45,625 nt of DNA from Sphingomonas sp. (GCA_002707985.1 PAOI01000016.1:1986-47610); one strand, 5' to 3'; shown: positions 16,193-23,508, counted from the stretch's first letter. Made by a program: numbers and translations. The notes: generated by a model from the sequence alone, not told the origin.

Positions 16193-17502
16193 TCCTCAAG
16201 GCTTCCCAGCGCAGCGGTGCGGCGCAACTTGGCCAGCACCTCCTCAAAACTGAAGAAAATGAGCATGTCGAGGTGCATGAAGTCCGTGGCTTCATGTCCG
16301 AGAACGTCATGGGCGCAATGAAAGAAGCCCAGGCGATGGCCAAGGGGACGCGCTGCAAGCAGTATATCTTCTCCGTTTCCCTCAATCCCCCCGAAACCGA
16401 AAACGTAGCCATCGAGGTCTTTGAGGGTGCGCTCGCCTCCATCGAGGAAAAGCTAGGCCTGCAAGGCCAGCCGCGCATGGTGGTCTTCCATGAAAAGGAA
16501 GGCCGCCGTCATGCGCATGCGGTGTGGTCGCGCATTGATGCCGAGACCATGACAGCCAAGCAGCTTTCCTTTTTTAAATCCAAGCTGCGCGAAGTCTCGA
16601 AGCAGCTCTATCTCGAAAACGGCTGGAAGATGCCGTCCGGCCTGATGGACAGCAAAGCGCGTGATCCGCGCAATTTCACGCTGGACGAATGGCAGCAGGC
16701 CAAGCGCGCGGGACTAGATGCCAAGTCTGTCAAAGGGATTGCTCAAGAATGCTGGGCGGTTTCCGACAATGCCCAAACCTTCGCCCACGCGCTCGAAGAG
16801 CGCGGCCTTTATCTGGCCAAGGGTGACAGACGCTCCCACGTCGCCGTCACCTATGAGGGAGAGGTCTTCGCGCTCTCGCGCCTGATTGGCGTGAAAGCCA
16901 AGGATGTGACAGCACGCCTCGGAAAGGCGGACGCCTTACGCAGTGTCGAGGAAACTAAGGCGCATATTGCCAAAGCCATTGCGCCGCGCCTCGATGGCTT
17001 CCTCCAAGAAGCCAAGCGCATGGCGCGGGATGCTCTGAAACCGCTCGCCGAGAAGAAGAAGGAACTGCAACTGGCTCATGCTGACGAGCGCCAGCGCATG
17101 GCCAAAGGCCAGCGCGAGCGGTGGCAGCGCGAGACGAAAGAGAGGGCAAGTCGTCTGCGGACGGGTGTGCGGGGCCTATGGGATCGCCTGACGGGCGACC
17201 ATGCCAAGATGGTCAAGAAGAACGAGTTCGAGGCCTATCACGCGCTGCAACGCGACCGCGATCAGCGCCAAGTGATGCTCAACGCGCAGCACGCCGAACG
17301 TCGCAAGCTGCAAGAGCAGATCAAGCAAACCCGCGAGCGTCATGCGCGGCAGATTTTGAGCCTGCACAATCAGGCAGCCAATTATCGCCTCATGCGGGAT
17401 GGCAGTCAGCAAACGATCCGTAGCGAATTCTCGCGGAGCGCAGGTCAAGCGAGGGAGCAATCCAGAAGCGCGCCGACGCGCGGACTTGAACTCGGGCGGT
17501 AG
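16189..17502 (+). CDS. Relaxase/mobilization nuclease (MobA/VirD2 superfamily)
   Basis: 437 residues. Residues 1-200 are the relaxase domain with the HUH-type metal site HEKEGRRHAHAVW (H101, H108, H110). The C-terminal third is highly charged and coiled-coil-like. Relaxases nick oriT and pilot the strand into the recipient. The usual motif I Tyr near the N-terminus is absent: the expected position reads GQHLLKTEENEHVEVHE, and the first Tyr is residue 59. From memory this His-for-Tyr pattern is shared by an alphaproteobacterial plasmid family, so the gene is probably intact. It partners MobC upstream and the coupling ATPase at 34217-35740. Confidence 0.85.
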   Translation: MILKASQRSGAAQLGQHLLKTEENEHVEVHEVRGFMSENVMGAMKEAQAMAKGTRCKQYIFSVSLNPPETENVAIEVFEGALASIEEKLGLQGQPRMVVFHEKEGRRHAHAVWSRIDAETMTAKQLSFFKSKLREVSKQLYLENGWKMPSGLMDSKARDPRNFTLDEWQQAKRAGLDAKSVKGIAQECWAVSDNAQTFAHALEERGLYLAKGDRRSHVAVTYEGEVFALSRLIGVKAKDVTARLGKADALRSVEETKAHIAKAIAPRLDGFLQEAKRMARDALKPLAEKKKELQLAHADERQRMAKGQRERWQRETKERASRLRTGVRGLWDRLTGDHAKMVKKNEFEAYHALQRDRDQRQVMLNAQHAERRKLQEQIKQTRERHARQILSLHNQAANYRLMRDGSQQTIRSEFSRSAGQAREQSRSAPTRGLELGR

Positions 17503-17504
17503 TC

Positions 17505-17545
17505 TCGAAACGGTAAGTGCGTAGCTGGCGCTCGCCGCTCCCAAG
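17505..17545. other. Possible oriT nick region after the relaxase gene
   Basis: CTCGAAACGGTAAGTGCG lies 3-19 bases after the relaxase stop. It resembles the TAAGTGCG core and its left flank in RSF1010-type (MOBQ) nick regions, but the CCCT that normally follows is replaced and no clear inverted repeat precedes it. The inverted repeat at 15687-15717 is the competing candidate. Confidence 0.25.
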
Positions 17546-17656
17546 CCTTCAGCCTGAACGGTCTCCTCCCCAGCGGTTTTCTCTTTTCCCAAACACGGTT
17601 GCCGCGTTGCTACTCAGACCGGAGCTTCTAATCCGATTCCCATGACGGTGGGATGC

Positions 17657-17686
17657 AAGGCGTAAAGCCTTCTCCAGTCATTTTTT
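17657..17686 (+). terminator. Weak terminator candidate after the mob operon
   Basis: AAGGC-GTAAA-GCCTT is followed nine bases later by TTTTTT. The stem is short and the T-run distant, so termination is uncertain. Confidence 0.25.
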
Positions 17687-17784
17687 CGATTGGAAGGCAA
17701 TGCATCTGTCAAAGCCTCGGATTCAACCACTCCTCCCGTAACGCGGCCCGTGGTGGGCAGCGGAAAACTCCAAGGGAGGATGCC

Positions 17785-17967
17785 ATGTTCCGACTGACGA
17801 AAGACGGCTTGAAAGCCAAAAGCGAGGCCCAGCTTCGCGACCTGTTTCAGCGAGCTACGCGGGAGATTGCAAGCAACCCGCGCCTCAGTGCCACCTTCAG
17901 CAATGCCTCGACTGCCCTGCTGATGATCCGCGACGAATTGGCTCGTCGCGGTATCAGCCCACGGTGA
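17785..17967 (+). CDS. Small hypothetical protein
   Basis: 60 residues, mostly helical (AQLRDLFQRATREIASNP, then STALLMIRDELARRGISPR). A strong ribosome site, AAGGGAGGA, lies just before ATG 17785, which supports translation; the longer in-frame extension is not needed. Not recognised. It stands alone between the mob operon and the GIY-YIG gene, convergent with the latter. Its size and helices would suit a DNA-binding or antitoxin-like role, but nothing in it proves that. Confidence 0.6.
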   Translation: MFRLTKDGLKAKSEAQLRDLFQRATREIASNPRLSATFSNASTALLMIRDELARRGISPR

Positions 17968-17977
17968 AGGGGCTTCT

Positions 17978-18784
17978 TCAATGATTAAGGCCGTATACGC
18001 CACGTGTGAGTAAAACATTCTTCCAGAAGCTTTCTCGCGCAATTACAGCTTCGTTCGCCTCTCTCGCCGGAATTGCCTCTAACAGTGCAAAGCGGAAATT
18101 CTTTCGGCAATAGTCCAGATCAGGGCTGGTAACGAGCTTTCGAAGTTCAACATTTCCCCCGTGCCCACTATCAATATATGAGCACCAGCGAGACCAAATC
18201 CCTTGATCGCCGTAAGCTGATCCGACGTATCTCTTGCCTGTCGAAATGTCTGTGATGAGGTAAACGCCCTTCATATTGCCAAGCGCGCTTTGCCAATCTG
18301 GACGAGAGTTTCGCACGATGGTTTCGAGTTCGGAAAACCCAAGGTCGATTTGATCGAAGCCCTCAAAGTGTCGGCCCGAGAATGGCTCTGGGAAAATCTC
18401 CACTACCTCAAAATCGTTGTAATAATTCTCCATATAGATTCTCGTCGCGCGGCTGCGATAGTCTAGGCGCAACTTCAGGCGACCGATGAATTGCTCTGCT
18501 TGCGGGTCAAGTTCCACGACATACTGATCGGGGAGACGGTCGAGAACCTTCCAAATGCCGCCGAAGAGCCAAGTGTCTGGCTCCGTGTAATAATGCATCA
18601 CCGAAAAGATGTAGGGACGGCTAAATTCGTCTCTCGCTGGACGATATTCTTGCCAACCCTTCCATTGCTCTCTTGACCGCGCGAACACGTCCAAAGGTTG
18701 CTCGATACGGTTCCACCTCGCAATATGTATCTTGAAGTCCTTTTGGTTGTGAATAGGGATTATGTCTGATAATTTTATAGTCAT
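17978..18784 (-). CDS. GIY-YIG nuclease domain protein
   Basis: About 268 residues. The last 100 form a complete GIY-YIG domain: KGVYLITD (GIY strand), KRYVGSA (YIG strand), the catalytic Arg in GIWSRWCSY, the metal-binding Glu in ARESFWKN, and a terminal Asn in VYGLN. The N-terminal 160 residues are unrecognised. Standalone proteins of this kind on mobile elements may be homing, repair or defence nucleases. ATG 18784 is used; a TTG at 18790 is possible and neither has a clear Shine-Dalgarno site. It diverges from the DUF6150 gene with only 26 bases between them. Confidence 0.8.
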   Translation of the reverse strand: MTIKLSDIIPIHNQKDFKIHIARWNRIEQPLDVFARSREQWKGWQEYRPARDEFSRPYIFSVMHYYTEPDTWLFGGIWKVLDRLPDQYVVELDPQAEQFIGRLKLRLDYRSRATRIYMENYYNDFEVVEIFPEPFSGRHFEGFDQIDLGFSELETIVRNSRPDWQSALGNMKGVYLITDISTGKRYVGSAYGDQGIWSRWCSYIDSGHGGNVELRKLVTSPDLDYCRKNFRFALLEAIPAREANEAVIARESFWKNVLLTRGVYGLNH

Positions 18785-18810
18785 TTTCAATCATTTATTT
18801 TGAGGTGGCG

Positions 18811-19092
18811 ATGGCAATTATATCTGTATGTAAGAATAAACATGAAGCTGATGTCAAAGTATTTCTGGTCAGCAACAAGCACGAGGCTGACCTTCTATAT
18901 TGTGAGATGAAGCAAAAATTCGATGCGAAAGGCGATGCTCTTTGGTTCTTCACCGACAGAGATCATGAGGCTACCGCGAAGATTTTTTGGGTCAACGGAA
19001 AGCATGAAGCGGACGTCAAGGTGTTCAAGGTTGACCAAAAATTCGAAGCCAAATGGAAGGGCAGCAACAAGTTTGTCAGCCGACTTGGATGA
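18811..19092 (+). CDS. DUF6150-like repeat protein
   Basis: 93 residues made almost entirely of short alternating beta repeats: KHEADVKVFLV, KHEADLLYCEM, KFDAKGDALWFF, DHEATAKIFWV, KHEADVKVFKV, KFEAKWKG. This is the DUF6150 pattern, of unknown function. ATG 18811 has GAGGTGG five bases upstream. It diverges from the GIY-YIG gene and may be a paired component, which is only a guess from position. Confidence 0.72.
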   Translation: MAIISVCKNKHEADVKVFLVSNKHEADLLYCEMKQKFDAKGDALWFFTDRDHEATAKIFWVNGKHEADVKVFKVDQKFEAKWKGSNKFVSRLG

Positions 19093-19124
19093 AGTCTCGT
19101 GAGGCACTGAGGCCGTGAGGCCGC

Positions 19125-19322
19125 CTAAGCGGCGGCCTCTTTCTCGGTCACTTCGCGCATGACGATACGGCCATTGAGCGGAAGGGCGTTCAGATTGAGG
19201 GAAAAGCCTTTCCCGTCGCGGGTCGGCCAGGCCACTCCGATATCGGTCCAGCGGGCGGACTTACCTTCGCCATTGACGGAATAGAGGCGGAAGGCGGGAC
19301 GGTTTGTGTTGGTGTCAGACAT
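19125..19322 (-). CDS. Small conserved plasmid/element protein
   Basis: 65 residues: a flexible N-terminus (SDTNTNRP), then a small beta-type fold (AFRLYSVNGEGKSARWTDIG, GKGFSLNLNALPLNGRIVMR). ATG 19322 has AAGGAGC seven bases upstream. Proteins of this look accompany ArdC and MobA genes on alphaproteobacterial elements, but I do not know their role. The highly structured 19363-19511 sequence lies directly upstream and would be its leader if the transcript begins before it. Confidence 0.65.
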   Translation of the reverse strand: MSDTNTNRPAFRLYSVNGEGKSARWTDIGVAWPTRDGKGFSLNLNALPLNGRIVMREVTEKEAAA

Positions 19323-19362
19323 TTTGATGCTCCTTTTCACTTCGCCGAACGGATGAGCCCGT

Positions 19363-19511
19363 CGGCTTCATGGGAGCACTGAAAAGACACGGGTTGAGCC
19401 GTGCGGGATCAAATGCCGCCAGCCCGTTTTACGGGGGCGGAGCTGCACGAAGGAAGCGAGCCGCATTGATCCCCGTACGGGACGGGTCTTAGTCCCCATG
19501 AAGAGAAGCCG
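19363..19511 (-). ncRNA. Candidate structured RNA or leader (nested long-range stems)
   Basis: The sequence folds as one rod with a branched tip. The outer stem pairs CGGCTTCATGGGA (19363-19375) with TCCCCATGAA...AAGCCG (19493-19511). Inside, AAGAC pairs with GTCTT (19384-19388/19486-19490) and GGGATCAAATGC with GCATTGATCCC (19405-19416/19463-19473). The tip hairpin is CCGCC-AG-CCCGT-TTT-ACGGG-GGCGG (19416-19440), with a side hairpin CACGG/CCGTG (19388-19403). No coding signal fits. It ends 41 bases from the start of the small gene at 19322. Confidence 0.5.
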
Positions 19512-19574
19512 AGGGGCACATTTCCGTCAGCATGTGATCGCCATAGGAGCATCGGACTGACACATGCAGACACC

Positions 19575-19901
19575 TCAAAACGGACAATCGTCAAATTCAT
19601 CGTCCAAGGGAAAGAGTTCGCCCTGAACCTCGTCGGAAGGCCAAGCCTCCTGCAACTGTCGGAAATATGCCGCATTCACCTGATCCTGAAGCCGCATCAT
19701 CAATATGGCCAGCCGTGGGATCGAAGAGATCGGGATACAGGGCTCGCCATTGCGCATCATCGCTAACTCGCGGTCGGTCGCGATACCGAGCCGCCCCGCG
19801 AAATCGGCAAGATTGATTTCAAGCGTCGCTGCAAGACCCTGGCACTGGTCGTAAAGGTCGATCCTGCAATCCAACAAATCTCGGCGGGTCACTCGCGGCA
19901 T
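19575..19901 (-). CDS. Hypothetical protein with possible helix-turn-helix
   Basis: 108 residues. Residues about 25-65 (LADFAGRLGIATDRELAMM, then GEPCIPISSIPRLAILM) could form a lambda-repressor-like helix-turn-helix. The C-terminus is very acidic (FPLDDEFDDCPF). GGAGG lies six bases before ATG 19901. Not recognised. It could be an element regulator given its place among the backbone genes, but the acidic tail is unusual for one. Confidence 0.6.
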   Translation of the reverse strand: MPRVTRRDLLDCRIDLYDQCQGLAATLEINLADFAGRLGIATDRELAMMRNGEPCIPISSIPRLAILMMRLQDQVNAAYFRQLQEAWPSDEVQGELFPLDDEFDDCPF

Positions 19902-19969
19902 GGTCGTCCTCCATTGTTTGAGAGGATCGGACTAGCTTCGCGGCATATGTTGGTTGGGTGGAAGTCCAT

Positions 19970-20251
19970 CTAGTGGAAGATCGGGCCAAGCTGTCGCCGC
20001 ATCAGGCGAATAGCCTGCCCCGTTGCCTCGTAGCGCATGTCGGGAGACAGGCGGGAATCGCGTAGGGCGATCTCAAAGCGTTTCAGATAACGCTCTTCGA
20101 GGCAACCGTGCTTGCGGATCACCCGCAAGGCTTCCTCATGGTCGGGTAGAAAGTCCTCGCACAGCATCGCTGCCTGAACCCTCTCAAGGGCTTCAAGAGC
20201 ATTTCGGAGCAAATGCTCGCGAGGGATGGCTTTCGTTGGGCAGTTCCACAT
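19970..20251 (-). CDS. LexA-box-controlled small hypothetical protein
   Basis: 93 residues, helical and charged, with three Cys (WNCPTK, AMLCEDF, KHGCLEERYLKR). Not recognised. Its upstream region is the interesting part: TTGCTC-N17-TATAAG with a LexA box over the -10 places the transcript start 8-10 bases or fewer from ATG 20251, so the mRNA would be nearly leaderless; no Shine-Dalgarno site is visible. It would be switched on by DNA damage. It might be a regulator of excision or transfer, which is inference. Confidence 0.58.
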   Translation of the reverse strand: MWNCPTKAIPREHLLRNALEALERVQAAMLCEDFLPDHEEALRVIRKHGCLEERYLKRFEIALRDSRLSPDMRYEATGQAIRLMRRQLGPIFH

Positions 20252-20252
20252 T

Positions 20253-20305
20253 GTTCTATTTTGTTCTTATAATGTTCTGCACATTCCGGAGCAAAATTCA
20301 ATCTG
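20253..20305 (-). promoter_or_regulatory. SOS promoter with LexA box
   Basis: Plus-strand GTTC-TTATAAT-GTTC (20263-20277) is a perfect alphaproteobacterial LexA box (GTTC-N7-GTTC). A further GTTC lies at 20253-20256. On the minus strand it overlaps the -10 TATAAG, which is 17 bases from a -35-like TTGCTC. Confidence 0.65.
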
Positions 20306-20339
20306 AATCTGAGTGCGCCGCGCCCCTAAGGCGCGGCGC

Positions 20340-20687
20340 TCAAAACAGGCTCATCTGGGTGTCGGCGGGGTCTGGAATACGATAGTAGTCCCTTGCAAAG
20401 GCGACCGTGCGACCGCCTTCAAGGATCGGCGCGGGGCGTGGATGGGAATAGCTCCATGTTGCCCAGATTTTCAGGCCTGATCCTTGATACTCTACCTTCA
20501 CGCTATCGCGGCATCCCGAGCCTCCCCAGATTCCGAGTTCGTATTTGAGTGCTGCCGCAAGATCGGCGTCCGTCAGGCCTGTTGCCGCCCGCTCAGCCCA
20601 ACGGTCGCGTGCTCCCGCATAGCTCTGCGTTGCGCGGCGAAAAGCGTTTTCGATATCCTCTCGGGTCAGTTCTCGCGTGGTGTTCAT
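20340..20687 (-). CDS. Hypothetical protein with C-terminal sliding-clamp-like motif
   Basis: 115 residues. The N-terminal half is helical (REDIENAFRRATQSYAG...WAERA). The second half is beta-rich (SVKVEYQGSGLKIWATWSYS) and the last residues are QMSLF, matching the QxxLF-type beta-clamp-binding pentapeptide. GGAGGAGG lies just before ATG 20687. Not recognised as a known family. Its neighbour at 21769-22077 ends in QLALF, so both may contact the replication clamp. The leader contains hairpin GGTTCAT-CCAT-ATGAACC and repeat copy B. Confidence 0.62.
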   Translation of the reverse strand: MNTTRELTREDIENAFRRATQSYAGARDRWAERAATGLTDADLAAALKYELGIWGGSGCRDSVKVEYQGSGLKIWATWSYSHPRPAPILEGGRTVAFARDYYRIPDPADTQMSLF

Positions 20688-20820
20688 GCCTCCTCCAATA
20701 CTCCTTGGGGTTCATCCATATGAACCTCTGCCCTTCGGCGAGAATGGGGAGGCAAGCGCAAGGAGGCTCCGAACGAGGGGCCACGGGCCAGAGGCCAAGG
20801 GGATGCGTTTGGATGCCTTG

Positions 20821-20941
20821 CGCGCGCCAGGGGCAAAGCCCCTTAGAAGCAAATTCCGTTAGCGATCGTCACCCGTATGGGCCGAGACCTTGGCTCGGTG
20901 CGGCAACGCATAGAGCGCGGGCCGTCGGGCAACGGCCTCGC
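20821..20941. repeat. Conserved intergenic repeat, copy B
   Basis: It begins with the hairpin AGGGGC-AAA-GCCCCT, then TTCCGTTAGCGATCGTCACC, ATGGGCCGAGACCTT, GCATAGAGCGC and GGGCAACGGCCTCGC. It ends exactly at the stop codon of the DUF7662-like gene and lies upstream of the 20687 gene. Close to copy C over its whole length, including the leading hairpin. Confidence 0.7.
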
Positions 20942-21712
20942 TTAAAGATTAGCTAATTCGATGTCTGAACCACCTGTTGCCACAATGGCGGCATGCTCGA
21001 TCATGCGGCGAGTTGCTTTGTTGCTCATTTCTGCCGCCACTACCGATCCGTTGATCTCAAGGGTCACGTCGCTCGTGACGATATCGACTTCAATTTGAGC
21101 CCCTGCTGCAAGCGATTCCTTGAGAAGAAGATGGATTCTGTGACTCGTCTTTTGACCACTATGGCCAGCGCGGTAGTTCGAAAATCGTCGGCGCAGGCTT
21201 TGAGATTCTCCTACGTAAAACCGAGATTGCTCCTTCAACTTGATACGAATTCGATAAAGGCCGGCATTCGCCGTTACGGCAGGAAATTGTAGACCGCCTG
21301 CATGATCCAGAACGACGTTCCCGAGCATCATCCACTGAAACGAGAGCAAGACATGATTAGACGCCGCAACGGGCGCAGGTGAGAGAGCGGTTGTCGGTTG
21401 CGCAGCGACGGAACGACCGCGCGACACGCTCTTGTGCTTCACGATCTCACGCGACAAACCTGTACGGACAAACTTCACTGTACGCGCTCTGCGATTGAGT
21501 TTGGTCGTTTCCCATCCCCTCGTGAGCCAGACTGCGTTGTGCCGTCCTTCCACAGGAGAATTGCTCCACCAAACATCATATTCGTCGGCGCTCTTTGGCA
21601 GATTTCGAGAAATAATTTTCGTGATCTGGTCGAAACTCAGCGAAACTTCGTCGCTTGTCTGCTGCTCTAGAAATTCGCCAAGTGCTTCGTATTTTTTGCT
21701 CATGGTAACCAT
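20942..21712 (-). CDS. DUF7662 and GIY-YIG-like fusion protein
   Basis: About 256 residues. Residues about 4-85 match the DUF7662 pattern (KYEALGEFLEQQ ... SLSFDQITKIISRNLPKSA ... VWLTRGWETTKLN). After a variable linker, residues about 150-220 resemble a GIY-YIG domain: AGLYRI, FYVGES and an Arg-rich LRRRFSNYR. The GIY strand is altered to GLY and the downstream catalytic Glu is not obvious. Start ATG 21712 (or 21703) is chosen because the longest frame (21844) would overlap the next gene. DNA binding or cleavage is plausible. Confidence 0.7.
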   Translation of the reverse strand: MVTMSKKYEALGEFLEQQTSDEVSLSFDQITKIISRNLPKSADEYDVWWSNSPVEGRHNAVWLTRGWETTKLNRRARTVKFVRTGLSREIVKHKSVSRGRSVAAQPTTALSPAPVAASNHVLLSFQWMMLGNVVLDHAGGLQFPAVTANAGLYRIRIKLKEQSRFYVGESQSLRRRFSNYRAGHSGQKTSHRIHLLLKESLAAGAQIEVDIVTSDVTLEINGSVVAAEMSNKATRRMIEHAAIVATGGSDIELANL

Positions 21713-21768
21713 TGATGCACGAATCTCTCGGCTCTGCAACGCATCAACAAAAGAGCAAAAACTCGCGC

Positions 21769-22077
21769 TCAAAAGAGCGCGAGCTGGCGGGACGCTGCTT
21801 CGGATTTCCGCCATGTAGCGGTGCGGGATAGCTCCTCGATCCAAGCCTCAACATAGCTCTCAGGGCCGCCGAAATTATCCACCTCTGACGGGTGGATGAA
21901 GTGGGAGCGATAGCCAGTTTCGGTGATGGGCAGCGGTGCGCGTGCAGGTGAAATGCTTTCCACCTCCAGATGCGCCATGTCTCGGCCATCCTCATAGGCG
22001 AGGTAGTCGCGGCTCCAGCGGATTTCGATTTCGATGCCGTTCCAGTTTTTGTGAATGATTGCGTAGTCGGTGTTCAT
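21769..22077 (-). CDS. Hypothetical protein ending in QLALF clamp-like motif
   Basis: 102 residues. The first part is beta-rich and recalls small plasmid accessory proteins (YAIIHKNWNGIEIEIRW, then YLAYEDGRDMAHLEVESI). The last five residues are QLALF, a close match to the bacterial beta-clamp-binding consensus. GAGAGG lies before ATG 22077. The 250-base leader holds a motif also found upstream of ardC. Not recognised otherwise; its position beside ardC suggests a role during establishment in a recipient. Confidence 0.65.
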   Translation of the reverse strand: MNTDYAIIHKNWNGIEIEIRWSRDYLAYEDGRDMAHLEVESISPARAPLPITETGYRSHFIHPSEVDNFGGPESYVEAWIEELSRTATWRKSEAASRQLALF

Positions 22078-22170
22078 GTCTGCCTCTCTGAAGTTCGGGT
22101 TCGTCCGTTCGACGGGGAGACCAGGACGGCAGGGTTCAAAGGGGCAGCGTCACCCATGCTTGCAGGGGGA

Positions 22171-22222
22171 AACGGCCAACACGGGAGCGCTCGCGCGAAT
22201 GGATCGGGCAAGCCGTTGACGG
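22171..22222 (-). promoter_or_regulatory. Conserved leader motif, copy 1
   Basis: AACGGC pairs with GCCGTT at the ends of the motif and encloses CAACACGGGAGC and GCGAATGGATCGGGCA, both shared with copy 2 upstream of ardC (23343-23403). Immediately after it, TTGACGG can pair with CCGTCAA about 20 bases on. It lies about 95 bases upstream of the 22077 start. Confidence 0.55.
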
Positions 22223-22343
22223 TGTTCCTGCCCTGCCAACTTTCCCGTCAATGTTATCGGACGCACCCGAACGGGGCAGACTTCGAATATGGGCCGACAA
22301 GCGGCCCTTCCCGTGAATCGGTATCGAGATTGAAAGGCGGCCT

Positions 22344-23261
22344 TCAGGCCGCCTCCCTAATGTCATTCGAGGTCAAGCTCAGGAGGTATTCGGCAGCCTT
22401 GTTCGCAGCACTTGCCGCCGTGAAGATTGCCTTGCGGTCGCCTTTGAGGATACGCAGCCAATGGCCGATGTAGTCGGCATGGTCGGGACGAGGCTCAACC
22501 GTGATCCCAAGATCGCCACACAGGAAGGCAGCACCGAGCTCAGCAACCATCTCTTCCATTGCATAGGCATCATCGCCAAAGCGTTCGCCGAAGGTGCGCG
22601 CCAGACGGTGATCGGCACCCGACCAGTGGGTCAGCTCGTGCAGCAGAGTAGAATACCAGCCTTCGGAAGCATCACTGGTAACCGTTCCCTTGAAGCGGAA
22701 ACGGTCGGGCATCGTGATCGCGTCTTCCTTGATGCTGTAATAGGCGCTCGATCCGCCCTCGCGGATAACAGCACCCGATGCAGCAATCACTTGCTCGGCA
22801 CGCTCGCAGGGCGAGACGGGATCGACACTCGTGTCAGGCTCGTCGATGACATAGCCATCGACCTGTGCAACATTGAAAACACGCGATGCTCGGGCAATGA
22901 AGCGACGCTGGCAGCCATCTTCGGACGATCCGTTATCCTGATCGTCAGGCTCAATATCTTTGTAGAAGATGATCAGAGAGGATTTCTCGCCCTTGCGGAC
23001 TTGCGCGTCGCGATCCTGCCACTGGCGATAGGTGCCCCAGAGGCCGTGGGTGTATTCGGCACAGTATGCCGAAGCCCAGAGGGCGACGGTGTTGATTCCG
23101 CGATAGGCCTTGCCGCTCGATACGTTGATCGGGCGTTCGATGAGACCGCTTTGCGAATGCCAGGGCATTTGCGGATTGTCGGCACCTGCTTCGATGGCGG
23201 CGATGATCTGGTCGGTGATGGCGGTGTAGACGTCAGTGCGTTCATATGATGATGTTGTCAT
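22344..23261 (-). CDS. ardC: ArdC-family antirestriction protein (ssDNA binding, zincin-like)
   Basis: 305 residues. The N-terminal ArdC domain begins DVYTAITDQIIAAIEAG, then the conserved PWHSQSG and NVSSGKAYRGIN. The C-terminal metallopeptidase-like domain has LLHELTHWSGADHRLAR, with Zn ligands H208 and H212 and Glu 209. ArdC proteins coat incoming single-stranded DNA and protect it from host restriction during conjugation. AGGAG lies before ATG 23261. Its presence fits a mobilizable element that enters new hosts as ssDNA. Its leader carries conserved motif copy 2 and repeat C further upstream. Confidence 0.9.
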   Translation of the reverse strand: MTTSSYERTDVYTAITDQIIAAIEAGADNPQMPWHSQSGLIERPINVSSGKAYRGINTVALWASAYCAEYTHGLWGTYRQWQDRDAQVRKGEKSSLIIFYKDIEPDDQDNGSSEDGCQRRFIARASRVFNVAQVDGYVIDEPDTSVDPVSPCERAEQVIAASGAVIREGGSSAYYSIKEDAITMPDRFRFKGTVTSDASEGWYSTLLHELTHWSGADHRLARTFGERFGDDAYAMEEMVAELGAAFLCGDLGITVEPRPDHADYIGHWLRILKGDRKAIFTAASAANKAAEYLLSLTSNDIREAA

Positions 23262-23342
23262 GTCCTGATCTCCTTTCGCTGTTCCTGAGGACGCGAAGGG
23301 ACCAGGCTGGGGTCATGAGACGGCTCGTCAGCCGTCAGGCGG

Positions 23343-23403
23343 AACGGACAACACGGGAGCCGGAATGAAATGCAGGCGAATGGATCGGGCAGGCCGTTGA
23401 CGG
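23343..23403 (-). promoter_or_regulatory. Conserved leader motif, copy 2 (ardC leader)
   Basis: Shares AACGG...CAACACGGGAGC, GCGAATGGATCGGGCA and CCGTTGACGG with copy 1 (22171-22222), while the middle differs. A perfect hairpin GACGGCT-CGTC-AGCCGTC lies on its ardC-proximal side (near 23322-23339). Confidence 0.55.
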
Positions 23404-23508
23404 GCCGTCGGCCTCAGCCACGTTCGCGGCTGAATCTCAGGGGTTAGCGGAAGGAGAAGCGGCAGCGCGGAACTTCAATGTAGGAAGTTGGGCGGAACAT
23501 GATCCAAA

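Noticed and set aside
20549..20956. 135-codon plus-strand frame near repeat B
   Set aside because: Antisense to a better-supported gene and over the non-coding repeat; no ribosome site.
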